A DNA stretch of 64,000 nucleotides from Acinetobacter lwoffii (lineage in GTDB: Bacteria > Pseudomonadota > Gammaproteobacteria > Pseudomonadales > Moraxellaceae), in contig NZ_CP077369.1 in the NCBI RefSeq assembly GCF_019048525.1, positions 2,852,001 to 2,916,000 on the forward strand, in the 5' to 3' direction. Of this stretch, positions 55,663-64,000 are shown piece after piece. Each line of letters begins with the position of its first letter. Within the stretch, counting starts at the first letter, position 1. The translations under genes were made by a program, and so were the position numbers. Under the pieces are notes generated by a model. The model was not told where the DNA came from. It saw only the letters and a list, made by a program, of their open reading frames with translations, and searched no databases.

Positions 55663-56916
55663 TCAGGTATCCATATTAGCAATAATCGCCTCACCAAACT
55701 CGGAACAACGAAGTAAGGTCGCCCCTGGCATCAGACGCTCGAAATCATAGGTCACCGTTTTTGCCGCAATCGCACCCGAAATCCCCTTGATGATCAGGTC
55801 GGCAGCTTCTGTCCAGCCCATATCACGCAACATCATTTCAGCAGACAAAATAATCGAACCCGGATTTACTTTATCTTGTCCGGCATATTTAGGCGCTGTG
55901 CCGTGGGTTGCCTCATAGACTGCAATCGAACCGCCAATATTGGCACCTGGTGCAATTCCGATTCCACCGACTTCCGCGGCCAGCGCATCAGAAATATAGT
56001 CACCATTTAAGTTGAGTGTCGCAATCACAGAATATTCTGCTGGACGCATCAGGATTTGCTGCAAGAAGGCATCTGCAATGACATCTTTAATAATAATGTC
56101 TTTACCCGTTCTTGGATTTTTGATTTTAACCCACGGACCACCATCTAAAAGCTCACCGCCAAAACGTTCCAGCGCAACTTCATAACCCCACTCTTTAAAC
56201 GCCCCTTCGGTATATTTCATGATATTGCCTTTGTGCACTAACGTCACACTAGGCTTGTCATTTTCAATGGCGAACTGGATGGCTTTACGCACCAGACGCT
56301 GGCTACCTTCTTTGGAAACAGGCTTGATCCCGATCCCACAATTGTCTTCAAAGCGGATGTTGGTTACACCCATTTCTTCTTTCAGAAACTTGATAACCTT
56401 TTTCGCTTCCGGAGAATCTGCTTTCCATTCAATACCGGCATAAATATCTTCTGAATTCTCACGGAAAATCACCATATCGGTCAGTTCAGGATTATGTACC
56501 GGCGAAGGCACGCCCTCGAACCAGCGCACCGGACGTACACAAACATATAAATCCAGTTCCTGGCGTAGGGCCACATTCAAGGAACGAATACCACCACCGA
56601 CTGGCGTGGTCAGTGGGCCTTTGATCGATATTACATAATCGCGCAGCGCTTCGAGAGTTTCTTCAGGCATATAGGTGCCGTAAATTTTGTCAGCTTTTTC
56701 ACCGCAGTAGACTTCCATCCATTCGATGGAACGCTTCCCGGCGTATGCTTTTTGCACAGCAGCATCTACCACAGTTCGCATTGTTGGTGTAATATCTGCA
56801 CCAATTCCATCCCCTTCGATAAATGGGATAATTGGATTATTTGGTACGTTGAGTGACAGGTCTGCATTAACGGTAATTTTGGTACCATCCACAGGTACTA
56901 CGATTTTTTGATATCC
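55663..56916 (-). CDS. icd: NADP-dependent isocitrate dehydrogenase (dimeric type)
   Basis: A 417-aa enzyme, close to the 416 aa of E. coli Icd. It begins [41 protein letters not shown] with the phosphorylatable Ser, and [16 protein letters not shown] are typical. The ATG at 56916 is preceded by GGGAGA, while an open frame extends upstream to 56949. It catalyses the oxidative decarboxylation of isocitrate in the TCA cycle. It is divergent from rluE, as in E. coli. Confidence 0.96.
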   Translation of the reverse strand, partial: GYQKIVVPVDGTKITVNADLSLNVPNNPIIPFIEGDGIGADITPTMRTVVDAAVQKAYAGKRSIEWMEVYCGEKADKIYGTYMPEETLEALRDYVISIKGPLTTPVGGGIRSLNVALRQELDLYVCVRPVRWFEGVPSPVHNPELTDMVIFRENSEDIYAGIEWKADSPEAKKVIKFLKEEMGVTNIRFEDNCGIGIKPVSKEGSQRLVRKAIQFAIENDKPSVTLVHKGNIMKYTEGAFKEWGYEVALERFGGELLDGGPWVKIKNPRTGKDIIIKDVIADAFLQQILMRPAEYSVIATLNLNGDYISDALAAEVGGIGIAPGANIGGSIAVYEATHGTAPKYAGQDKVNPGSIILSAEMMLRDMGWTEAADLIIKGISGAIAAKTVTYDFERLMPGATLLRCSEFGEAIIANMDT

Positions 56917-57113
56917 CATTATTAGTATTCTCCCGGATGCCGCTGACAAATCTAAAATAATTGCCGATTAGGCAATACTTTCAACTGTTCTTAACGCATA
57001 ATATTCTAATCCAGATTTGTTGTTTTTGAGATTTATACGGGAAATAACTAAATTTCCCTTTTAAATAAACCTCTACATTTTTTAAATTAATGTAATTATA
57101 GAAGTTATTTCCT

Positions 57114-57902
57114 ATGAAAATCGTCATTCTAAACAAACCTTATGACGTCCTCTCCCAATTCCGTGCGGATGAAAAGCACCCAACCATGGCTGATTTTGTC
57201 AACGACAAAGATTTACGTCTTGCGGGTCGTTTGGACATGGACTCAGAAGGTCTGGTTTTCCTCACCGATCACGGTGGTCTCAACCAATATATCACCAATC
57301 CTGCCAATAAAAAGTTTAAAACTTATATGGTGCAAGTGGAAGGTGATGTGACCGAAGAAGCACTTGAACAGCTTCGTAAAGGCGTTGAACTGAAAGATGG
57401 CATAACGCTTCCTGCACGTGCTGAAAAAGTGTCTGAACCGGAATGGCTGTGGGAGCGTAATCCTCCTGTACGTTTCCGTGCCTCTGTTCCAACGTCTTGG
57501 GTTGAGATTTCGATCTGTGAAGGTCGTAACCGTCAGGTTCGTCGTATGACATCTGCTGTCGGCTTCCCTACATTGCGTTTGATCCGTACCAAAATTGGTG
57601 AGATTGATTTGGTTCGTATGGGATTGCAACCGGGCGAAACCAGAGAAATTGAACCATTATTATATCCGGACTTCCAGAATGTTCCTGCGGAAGAACCATA
57701 CCGTTCACGTTCTTATGTGAAAAAGCCGGGTGGTACGGGTGGTAAGCCAATGGTTCGCAAGAACAAAGATGGTTCTGTGAAAAAGTCTGGCACCAAACGT
57801 ATCTGGCAAATGGATGAAAGTGAAAAGCCGCGTCGTAAGACCAATGGCACAACTCGTCCAAATACCAAAGCACCACGTGGTCGCGGCCGCGGTCGTGGCT
57901 AA
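57114..57902 (+). CDS. rluE: 23S rRNA pseudouridine synthase RluE-like
   Basis: A 262-aa RsuA-family enzyme with the catalytic Asp in GRLDMDSEGLVFLTDHG and the late motif EGRNRQVRRMTSAVGFPTLRL. The family's N-terminal S4 domain is absent, as in RluE. A basic tail of about 70 residues (many Lys, Arg, Gly) extends beyond the usual end and may help RNA binding. The icd-rluE adjacency is also found in E. coli. Confidence 0.9.
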   Translation: MKIVILNKPYDVLSQFRADEKHPTMADFVNDKDLRLAGRLDMDSEGLVFLTDHGGLNQYITNPANKKFKTYMVQVEGDVTEEALEQLRKGVELKDGITLPARAEKVSEPEWLWERNPPVRFRASVPTSWVEISICEGRNRQVRRMTSAVGFPTLRLIRTKIGEIDLVRMGLQPGETREIEPLLYPDFQNVPAEEPYRSRSYVKKPGGTGGKPMVRKNKDGSVKKSGTKRIWQMDESEKPRRKTNGTTRPNTKAPRGRGRGRG

Positions 57903-57920
57903 GTTTGAATAGATTCAATC

Positions 57921-57947
57921 AAGCTCACTTCGGTGGGCTTTTTTTAT
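57921..57947 (+). terminator. Terminator after rluE
   Basis: AAGCTCACTTCGGTGGGCTTTTTTT, a stem of about 8 bp with a TTCG loop. Confidence 0.8.
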
Positions 57948-58020
57948 TACATAACTTAAATATTTTTTTATTTTTCAATCTATTAGAATTAATTAAAGTA
58001 TTCATTTTAATGTGAGTCTC

Positions 58021-58416
58021 ATGAAAAAAATAATTTTCGCTTTAGCTGCGACTTCCCTTTCAACTTTTGGCTTTGCCAATCCGCTGAGTGTGCATGTACT
58101 TAATCAGGAAACCGGCCTACCCTCTGCTAATGTCACGGTCACCCTAGAAGCTCAACAAGGTGAGAAATGGGTCAAGCTCAATGAAGCCAAGACAGACAGT
58201 AATGGTCGTATTAAAGAATTTTATCCTAAAGACACCGCGTTACAAAAAGGCGTTTATAAAGTAACGTTTAAAACGAGTGATTGGTTTAAGGCCAATAATC
58301 AACGGACGTTCTTCCCTGAAGTGCCGGTAGTTTTTGTGATTGATGGCACGTTGGAGCATTACCATATTCCACTGTTATTAAGTTCTTATGGCTATTCAAC
58401 GTATCGGGGGAATTAA
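58021..58416 (+). CDS. Periplasmic transthyretin-like protein / 5-hydroxyisourate hydrolase
   Basis: A 131-aa protein with a clear signal peptide (MKKIIFALAATSLSTFGFA, cleavage before NPLS) and then an HIU hydrolase domain: LSVHVLNQETGLPS, TDSNGRIKEF, EHYHIPLLLSSYGYSTYRGN. The catalytic HVLN, Arg and YRGN signature are retained, so activity is likely. It is a paralogue of the cytoplasmic UraH at 10120-10440. The ATG at 58021 is chosen over a GTG at 58012. Confidence 0.88.
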   Translation: MKKIIFALAATSLSTFGFANPLSVHVLNQETGLPSANVTVTLEAQQGEKWVKLNEAKTDSNGRIKEFYPKDTALQKGVYKVTFKTSDWFKANNQRTFFPEVPVVFVIDGTLEHYHIPLLLSSYGYSTYRGN

Positions 58417-58420
58417 ACTT

Positions 58421-59167
58421 CTATATCGACTCTTGAGATATTTGAAATCCTACACGAGGATTTTTTCTAGGTGTAGTGATGGTGAATTTGACTTTAAAAT
58501 CATATAAATTCCCATATTTATCTTCGTAGCCTATTTTACCCCTTATCATTAACTCCTTGTCTGCAAATAACTTTGTATATTGTTCTTTGAGCAAATTAAT
58601 TTGAACTCTCTGTTCTTCATTTTTACTAAGACTTATTAAAAGTGATTCATATCTTTTAAAATCCTCATCAAAAAAATATATATTTTTAGCTTCTTCACCA
58701 TAATTTTTTAAATTTAAATAAATACAAACAATATAAATATCAAAAACATCAATAATATTTCCATCATTATCACGATCTTCGTACCTATCTTCGTGTTCAA
58801 AAAAAGTAGTTCTACTTAAATTTAACTGAGGTCGCAATGCTTTTCTTGCTGATTTTAGCTGTTGTTCTTGTAAAGAAACTAAATTCGTCTGTTGTTTAAC
58901 ACTTTCCCGCATCTCATCAATCTGAAGTTGTAATGCTTTTTCCTGTTGCTCTAATGCTTTTGTATTTTGCTCTAACTGTTTACCTTGCTGAACATAACCT
59001 AAAATCAGCCAGAGAAAAGCAATTGGCGCAAATATTCCCGCTAGAAAATCTCCAAGTTCATTTAATGAAGTAGGCGAACTCAATCCACCAAACATCCAAA
59101 AAGAAGTAATTACAGCAAGCCAAATTACTGTAATTCCAATGCCACAATTTAAACTTTTCTGATTCAT
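58421..59167 (-). CDS. Membrane protein with coiled coil, unknown function (248 aa)
   Basis: Two N-terminal transmembrane helices (ITVIWLAVITSFWMFGG and FLAGIFAPIAFLWLILGYV) are followed by a coiled coil of about 60 residues (KQLEQNTKALEQQEKALQLQ) and a soluble domain. The N-terminal LGDFLAGIFAPIAFLWLI pattern occurs in many accessory membrane proteins. The gene is very AT-rich compared with its neighbours, a sign of possible transfer. Function not assigned. Confidence 0.75.
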   Translation of the reverse strand: MNQKSLNCGIGITVIWLAVITSFWMFGGLSSPTSLNELGDFLAGIFAPIAFLWLILGYVQQGKQLEQNTKALEQQEKALQLQIDEMRESVKQQTNLVSLQEQQLKSARKALRPQLNLSRTTFFEHEDRYEDRDNDGNIIDVFDIYIVCIYLNLKNYGEEAKNIYFFDEDFKRYESLLISLSKNEEQRVQINLLKEQYTKLFADKELMIRGKIGYEDKYGNLYDFKVKFTITTPRKNPRVGFQISQESI

Positions 59168-59341
59168 GTTCTTCTAATAAATACTGATATCTAAGCACTT
59201 TTTACATAACTTGTCTTATGTATGCAAATTAAGCTTTGAGCTTCTTTTTAGTTTTTCCTTGTTATTCTCCTGCTGGAATGTTATTTAGGATTCACATATT
59301 TAATAATTTAAAATAAAACGTATCTTAAAAGGAGTTTTACA

Positions 59342-59734
59342 ATGGATCAGCAAGTCAACCAGATGTTTAATCAGGACCGGTTAATTCAGCATCTTGGTGC
59401 TCATCTGGTTTCTTATAACCACAATTATGCAAAGATCGAATTAAAGGTAACTGAACAGCATTTACAGGGTCATCAGACCTGTAACGGTGCCGTGATTTTC
59501 GCACTGGCAGATGCAGCTTTTGCAATTACCTGCAATACCGGTGAACATCCGGCAGTTGGTCAACATTGCGGTATTCATTATTTAAAACCGGGCTTGCTTG
59601 GCGACACACTGACTGCTGTAGCTGAACACAAAGCCAGCAGTGGCCGTAGTGGTATTTATGATATTCAGGTGATGAATCAACATAATCAAATTGTGGCAGA
59701 ATTCCGTGGCACATCACGACTGATCATTAAATAA
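59342..59734 (+). CDS. PaaI-type acyl-CoA thioesterase
   Basis: A 130-aa single hotdog domain. HQTCNGAVIFALADAAFAIT matches the PaaI active-site helix, including the Asp, and HYLKPGLLGDTL follows. PaaI hydrolyses phenylacetyl-CoA derivatives, but no other phenylacetate genes are nearby, so the substrate is open. The ribosome site AAGGAG lies 8 nt upstream. Confidence 0.87.
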   Translation: MDQQVNQMFNQDRLIQHLGAHLVSYNHNYAKIELKVTEQHLQGHQTCNGAVIFALADAAFAITCNTGEHPAVGQHCGIHYLKPGLLGDTLTAVAEHKASSGRSGIYDIQVMNQHNQIVAEFRGTSRLIIK

Positions 59735-59758
59735 TTTTTTCTCAAAATTTAATGCAAT

Positions 59759-59789
59759 AAAAAACCGGTGACTATGCACCGGTTTTTTT
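59759..59789 (+). terminator. Terminator between the thioesterase and M61 peptidase genes
   Basis: AAAAAACCGGTG-(5)-CACCGGTTTTTT, with nearly symmetrical A and T runs; bidirectional. Confidence 0.9.
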
Positions 59790-59810
59790 AAATGACGAAC
59801 AAGTGAAGCT

Positions 59811-61514
59811 TTAAGCTTTAAGCCATTTCTCGACTTTAGCCGGATCTTCCACTTTCAGTTCAACTTCGGTCAGTTCAGAACCCGCAGCTTGAACCTCGAA
59901 GGTCATCAGCTCATCACGACGGAATGCATACACTGTAAAAGTACCTTGCTGTTTTGCATAGCTTTCAACAAGTTTGGTCGTTGCTTTTAAGCCATCAATT
60001 GCAATAATGACATCATTGGCAGAAAGGCCAGCGAGTACAGCAACCCCATCACGACGCGCAGATTGAACTAGAACACCTTCCGGCTTATCTACCAGTTTTA
60101 AACCGAATGGCAAAGACTTGTCATTTTTCAGGCTATAAGCCATACCAAACTCAGGGAATAGCTGATCGAGCGGCAATTCATCTGTGGTATTGATCAAGTG
60201 ATTAATCTGTTCTGACCAATCATCTCCTGTCAATTCTTTACACAATTCAAAGATCGTCCGTTCATGCACCTGAACGCCTTTCTGGGCATTTTCATACAAA
60301 CGGCGCATCAAAGCATCCAGACTTGAACCACGTAAACGCAGACCCAAATCCAGGCACAGTGCAACTAAACAACCTTTGTTGTAATAGCTGGTACCCGCAT
60401 TATTCGAGTTTTCATCCTGACGATAGAATTTCACCCAGGCATCAAAACTGGATTCAGACACTGACTGAATCACACGTCCCGGATTTTGCAAATAACGGTC
60501 AATCTGTGCTTTTAACAAAGCAATATACGATTCCTGATTAATCACGCCGCTACGCAGCAAAATCAAATCATCGTAATAAGAGGTGAAACCTTCAAAGATC
60601 CATAACAGAGAGGTATAACCTTCTCTGTTTAAATCATGGTTAACGAAGTTTTCAGGGCGAATAAACTTCACCAACCATGAATGGAAATATTCGTGGCTAC
60701 ATAAGCCGAGGAAACGCTGATAATCTTTTGAAGGTTCTTCAGGTTCATTGGCCTTAGGCAAGTCATCACGTGGTGAAATCAGGCTAGTCGAGTTCGGATG
60801 CTCCAGACCACCATAGCTATTACCGGTTGCCATGGTCATAAAGGTATAGTCTGTAAACGGCGCCGAACCAAACATTGAAATTTCTGTGGCACAAATTTTT
60901 TCAATGTCCTGCTGCATACGCGCCGCATTCATGGCATGTTTGCCTGACACCACAAATTCATGCGGAATACCATTTGCTTCAAAACGGAAACGGGTTTGCT
61001 CTGCCAGCTCAAATGGTGCATCAATCAATTCGGCATAGTTTTTGGCTTTGAGCGTGAAACGGCCTTTGACCAGACTTTTGGCTTGCATGCCGGTTGCCAG
61101 CTGAAAATGCTTTAATTCATCTGGCAGGAAAATTTCCAGTTCAATTTCTTTATTTTCCTGACCTTCTAGCCCTAAACATGCACAAGCCGGGTTCACGTAG
61201 AGACGATTTTGATCCACATATGCACCACGAACAGACAGGTCATAGGCATAGACATCATATTCCACTGTAATCAGCTCATGATCAGTATTGAATAAACGCC
61301 ATTTGTTCTTTTCAAATTTCTGGATCTGTAACTGGCGCCCATCTTCATCATAGGCTTTAACTGCTTCAATGTGCTTGGAAAATTCCCGGATCAGATAACT
61401 TCCCGGAATCCAGGTCGGCAATGACAAGACTTGGGTCGGATCAGCAAGAAAGCGAACAGTCACGTGAATAAGATGCTGACGATAATCGTCAAATTCAATT
61501 TGATAATGCAACAT
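59811..61514 (-). CDS. M61-family glycyl aminopeptidase-like protein with PDZ domain
   Basis: A 567-aa protein. The N-terminal M61 beta domain (LPTWIPGSYLIREFSKHIEA) is followed by the zinc motif SHEYFHSWLVKFIRPENF (HExxH with the downstream Glu region) and GFTSYYDDLILLRSG. A C-terminal PDZ-like domain (residues about 470-555) contains LSANDVIIAIDG. No signal peptide is seen, so it is probably cytoplasmic. Confidence 0.9.
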   Translation of the reverse strand: MLHYQIEFDDYRQHLIHVTVRFLADPTQVLSLPTWIPGSYLIREFSKHIEAVKAYDEDGRQLQIQKFEKNKWRLFNTDHELITVEYDVYAYDLSVRGAYVDQNRLYVNPACACLGLEGQENKEIELEIFLPDELKHFQLATGMQAKSLVKGRFTLKAKNYAELIDAPFELAEQTRFRFEANGIPHEFVVSGKHAMNAARMQQDIEKICATEISMFGSAPFTDYTFMTMATGNSYGGLEHPNSTSLISPRDDLPKANEPEEPSKDYQRFLGLCSHEYFHSWLVKFIRPENFVNHDLNREGYTSLLWIFEGFTSYYDDLILLRSGVINQESYIALLKAQIDRYLQNPGRVIQSVSESSFDAWVKFYRQDENSNNAGTSYYNKGCLVALCLDLGLRLRGSSLDALMRRLYENAQKGVQVHERTIFELCKELTGDDWSEQINHLINTTDELPLDQLFPEFGMAYSLKNDKSLPFGLKLVDKPEGVLVQSARRDGVAVLAGLSANDVIIAIDGLKATTKLVESYAKQQGTFTVYAFRRDELMTFEVQAAGSELTEVELKVEDPAKVEKWLKA

Positions 61515-61689
61515 AATGAACGATATAAAATTAAAATAAATGAGATATAGCTTAGCTTAGCATTTTTTAAGCCAGTATGGTTTAGCTGTCTTATTTGTCT
61601 ACATTTACGACTAGCTATCTGTATAAAAAAGGCATAGCATGCGTGAAAATTAAATCGTTCAACACCCAGCGGGTTATCAAGGAACACCA

Positions 61690-63003
61690 TTGAAATACAT
61701 CATCTCACTGATTGCGGTTTTCAGTTTATTTATTTCTGCATTTTCACATGCTGCCCTACTCAATATTGTGCCTGAAAGCGTTGAAGCTGAAGCCTGGACC
61801 ATTCTGGATTCACAGTCTGGTCAAGTCATTGCAGAGCACAATGCCGACGTTCAGCGTGCTCCGGCTTCGCTGACCAAAATGATGGTGGCTTATATTGCCT
61901 TAAAGGAAATTGAGGCCGGAAAATTAAATAAAAATGAAGTTTTAACCGCGACCTCTGTGGTTAAAACCGTGATGTGGGATGAGTCACAGATGTACCTGAA
62001 AGAAGGTGATCTGATTTCAGTCGATCAGCTTCTGGCGGGCTTAATTATCATGTCTGCCAATGATGCCGCGGTGACGCTGGCTGAGAAAATTTCGGGTGGT
62101 ATTCCGCAGTTTGTTGAACGTATGAATCAGGAAGCCAAAGCGCTGGGCATGCAGCATACCAATTTCCAGAATCCGGCCGGCATTACCATGCCTGAGCATT
62201 ATTCGACTGCCGCCGATTTGGCCAGACTGTCTATGGCGGTGGTGAATGAAACTCCGGATTATCTGTATTATTCCAAGCAGCCAAGCTTTACCTACAATCA
62301 GCATTTTCATCGTGCGACCAACCGTGTGCTTCAGGTCGATCCAACCGTAGATGGTTTAAAAACCGGTTTTACCCGTGCGGCAGGCTACAATCTGGCGCTG
62401 ACAGCCAATCGCGTCACAACAGATTTTGAAATGCCAAATCGTCGTCTGATTGTAGTGGTACTGGGTACTAAAAGTGCCGCAAAACGCGCTGAAGTATCAC
62501 ATAAGCTGATGAATCTGGCTTATACCTATACCCGCAATGAAGTAGCGATCAAAGATCAACAGCTACTGGCTGAGTTGCCTGTAATTAAATCCACCTTAAA
62601 AATGTTTAAGGTGCAAACCAAGCAACCGCAGATTATTACCACTTCTTTATATGATCAGGGCTACAGTATTGACCTGAATCAGTTTGACCAGACAAATCAG
62701 CGTGTCATGCTGAATACTGGTGATGGCGTTTTAAAAAGTATCGAGCCATTACAGGAAACTCAGACTCATATCAATGTTGAAGTGAAAGCGTCTGAACTCA
62801 TTGCACCTTTGGCGACCATGATGCCTTTGGCGACCATTCAGGTTTATCAGAATAATCAGTTGATTCGTACCATTCAAATTGAAGATCATGTCGAAATTGA
62901 AGAAGCCAATCTGTTTCAGAAATTCTTTAGCTGGCTACAAAGCTTATTCGGTTTATTTTCAGACAATACGCCAAGCGTAAAGCTTTATCCTTTAGATAGA
63001 TAA
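61690..63003 (+). CDS. dacC: D-alanyl-D-alanine carboxypeptidase (PBP5/6 family)
   Basis: A 437-aa protein with signal peptide (KYIISLIAVFSLFISAFSHA). Penicillin-binding motifs are SLTKM (APASLTKMM), SAN (MSANDAAV) and KTG (GLKTGFT). The C-terminal PBP5 stem domain and an amphipathic membrane anchor (LFQKFFSWLQSLFGLF) are present. It trims peptidoglycan pentapeptides. The start is TTG at 61690 with AAGGAA upstream; no ATG fits the signal peptide. Confidence 0.93.
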   Translation: MKYIISLIAVFSLFISAFSHAALLNIVPESVEAEAWTILDSQSGQVIAEHNADVQRAPASLTKMMVAYIALKEIEAGKLNKNEVLTATSVVKTVMWDESQMYLKEGDLISVDQLLAGLIIMSANDAAVTLAEKISGGIPQFVERMNQEAKALGMQHTNFQNPAGITMPEHYSTAADLARLSMAVVNETPDYLYYSKQPSFTYNQHFHRATNRVLQVDPTVDGLKTGFTRAAGYNLALTANRVTTDFEMPNRRLIVVVLGTKSAAKRAEVSHKLMNLAYTYTRNEVAIKDQQLLAELPVIKSTLKMFKVQTKQPQIITTSLYDQGYSIDLNQFDQTNQRVMLNTGDGVLKSIEPLQETQTHINVEVKASELIAPLATMMPLATIQVYQNNQLIRTIQIEDHVEIEEANLFQKFFSWLQSLFGLFSDNTPSVKLYPLDR

Positions 63004-63034
63004 TAGCGCTACATCTCAAGTCACTTTTCTTTAA

Positions 63035-63064
63035 GCTAGAAGATCTTTGCGCTGATCTTCTAGC
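63035..63064 (+). terminator. Hairpin after the carboxypeptidase gene
   Basis: GCTAGAAGATC-(8)-GATCTTCTAGC with perfect 11-bp arms. Only a short T stretch follows (AGATTT), so termination is plausible but not certain. Confidence 0.55.
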
Positions 63065-63255
63065 AGATTTCCCTCCTATTAATCTCGCTCTCCCATTGCT
63101 TGCTTAAAGCAGCAACACTTACCTGCTCTCACAGAATTGCTACGTTTTGTAATTTGTATAACAATTTTAATCAAGACGCGTTTTAGCGCATGCCATAGTA
63201 TATTTTCTCTCTATTTCTCTTATTTTTATTAAAAAAATAAATAGGTTAATCATAT

Positions 63256-64000
63256 ATGACAGCACATAAAATCGTGATTGTGGGTGGTGGTGCCGGTGGT
63301 CTGGAGCTGGCGACTCAGCTGGGTGAGAGCTTGGGTAAAAGCGGTAAAGCCCAGATTATTTTGGTCGATCAAAAACTGACGCACATCTGGAAACCGCTGC
63401 TGCATGAAGTTGCCGCAGGCACCTTAAATCCACATGAAGAAGAAACTAATTATTTTGCCCATTCAGCCGCACATCATTATGAATTTGTCTTGGGGACATT
63501 TACCGGTCTGGATCGTGAAGCGAAACAGATTGTGGTAGAAACAGAATATTTCTCCAAAAAAGCCCAAGCCAAGAAGAACCAGCGCATCGACTATGACACC
63601 CTGGTACTGGCCTTGGGTTCTACCTCGAATGACTTTAATACCGAAGGCGTCAAACAGTTCTGTCATTTTCTCGACAGCCGTCCACAAGCTGATATCTTTC
63701 AGCAGGATCTGTTGCATCTCTACTTGAATGCTCAACATGAAGCTTCGAGCCGTGAACTGAATATCGCGATTATTGGCGCCGGTGCGACTGGAGTAGAATT
63801 GGCTGCCGAGTTGGTGGAGGCCAAACACAATTTCTTTAAATATGGCTTAAACAAGGTCGATCCAAATAAAGTCAAAATTACCTTAATTGAAGCGGCGGAT
63901 CGTATTTTGACTGCGCTCTCGCCGAAAGTTGCTGAACATACCATGCAACAGCTGGAAAAATTCGGTATTGAAGTCCTTACCAGTCATCGTGTGGCCAAGG
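63256..64000 (+). CDS. ndh: Type II NADH dehydrogenase-like FAD oxidoreductase (3' end outside window)
   Basis: The frame opens at ATG 63256 and stays open to the window end (248 codons). MTAHKIVIVGGGAGGLELAT has the FAD-binding GxGxxG, HIWKPLLHEVAAG is typical of NDH-2, LVLALGSTSNDF is the ATG-type motif, and IAIIGAGATGVELAAEL is the NAD(P)H-binding GxGxxG. It transfers electrons from NADH to quinone without proton pumping. The C-terminal membrane anchor is not visible. Confidence 0.88.
   Translation, partial: MTAHKIVIVGGGAGGLELATQLGESLGKSGKAQIILVDQKLTHIWKPLLHEVAAGTLNPHEEETNYFAHSAAHHYEFVLGTFTGLDREAKQIVVETEYFSKKAQAKKNQRIDYDTLVLALGSTSNDFNTEGVKQFCHFLDSRPQADIFQQDLLHLYLNAQHEASSRELNIAIIGAGATGVELAAELVEAKHNFFKYGLNKVDPNKVKITLIEAADRILTALSPKVAEHTMQQLEKFGIEVLTSHRVAK

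Overview
The window looks like a chromosomal segment of an Acinetobacter species. This is an inference from gene content and order: glnD-dapC, icd next to rluE, an AT-rich composition, Acinetobacter-style insertion sequences, and a urease plus urate catabolic set. No rRNA is present and only one tRNA is seen.

Positions 1-12050 hold a purine/urate degradation region: the end of a Tsx-like outer-membrane channel and a xanthine/uracil-type permease; a Rieske oxygenase (HpxD-like) divergent from a LysR regulator; FAD-dependent urate hydroxylase (HpxO-like); allantoicase and ureidoglycolate lyase; a frameshifted second Tsx-like channel; a second NCS2 permease; and UraH, UraD and the allantoinase PuuE. 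Together with the urease cluster (14692-21034, order on the minus strand E-F-G-J-D-A-B-GNAT-C) this forms a nearly continuous route from urate via 5-hydroxyisourate, OHCU, allantoin, allantoate and ureidoglycolate to glyoxylate and ammonia. Several IS elements have eroded this region. One IS903-group element with an internal deletion lies directly behind hpxD, and a second IS903-group copy with a 9-bp target duplication is nested in another IS that lies within or beside a small membrane-protein gene.

Positions 21324-33764 are accessory DNA. It starts with the 3' remnant of a CysJ-like flavoprotein gene. It then carries four tightly packed or overlapping genes (213, 203, 514 and about 1020 aa). 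The largest is a tyrosine recombinase with long extensions and a complete catalytic set, and the 514-aa protein is a degenerate relative. This cassette resembles multi-recombinase mobile elements (gamma-mobile-trio, RIT or Tn554-like) and is the most unusual system in the window. It is interrupted by an IS3-family element. It is followed by an uncharacterised gene divergent from an XRE regulator with a palindromic operator candidate, then a second IS3-family element that itself contains an IS1-family element (8-bp target duplication). Last come an AlpA-like gene and a P4-type integrase at the 3' end of tRNA-Ile(CAU).

From 34500 to the end the DNA is mostly core chromosome: a PlsC-like acyltransferase, YebC, an Lrp/AsnC regulator, an unusual Gly/Leu/Ile/Asp repeat protein, a GST, YchF (its terminator is split by an IS4-family element), MnSOD with a Fur-box-like promoter and a 33-aa membrane peptide, AzlCD, PurT, GlnD, DapC, MsrB-Gpx, AlaA with an extra N-terminal domain, an MFS transporter, a LytM lipoprotein, a 42-aa basic Gln-rich protein, Icd, RluE, a periplasmic transthyretin-like protein, a PaaI-type thioesterase, an M61 peptidase, a DacC-type carboxypeptidase and the start of a type II NADH dehydrogenase.
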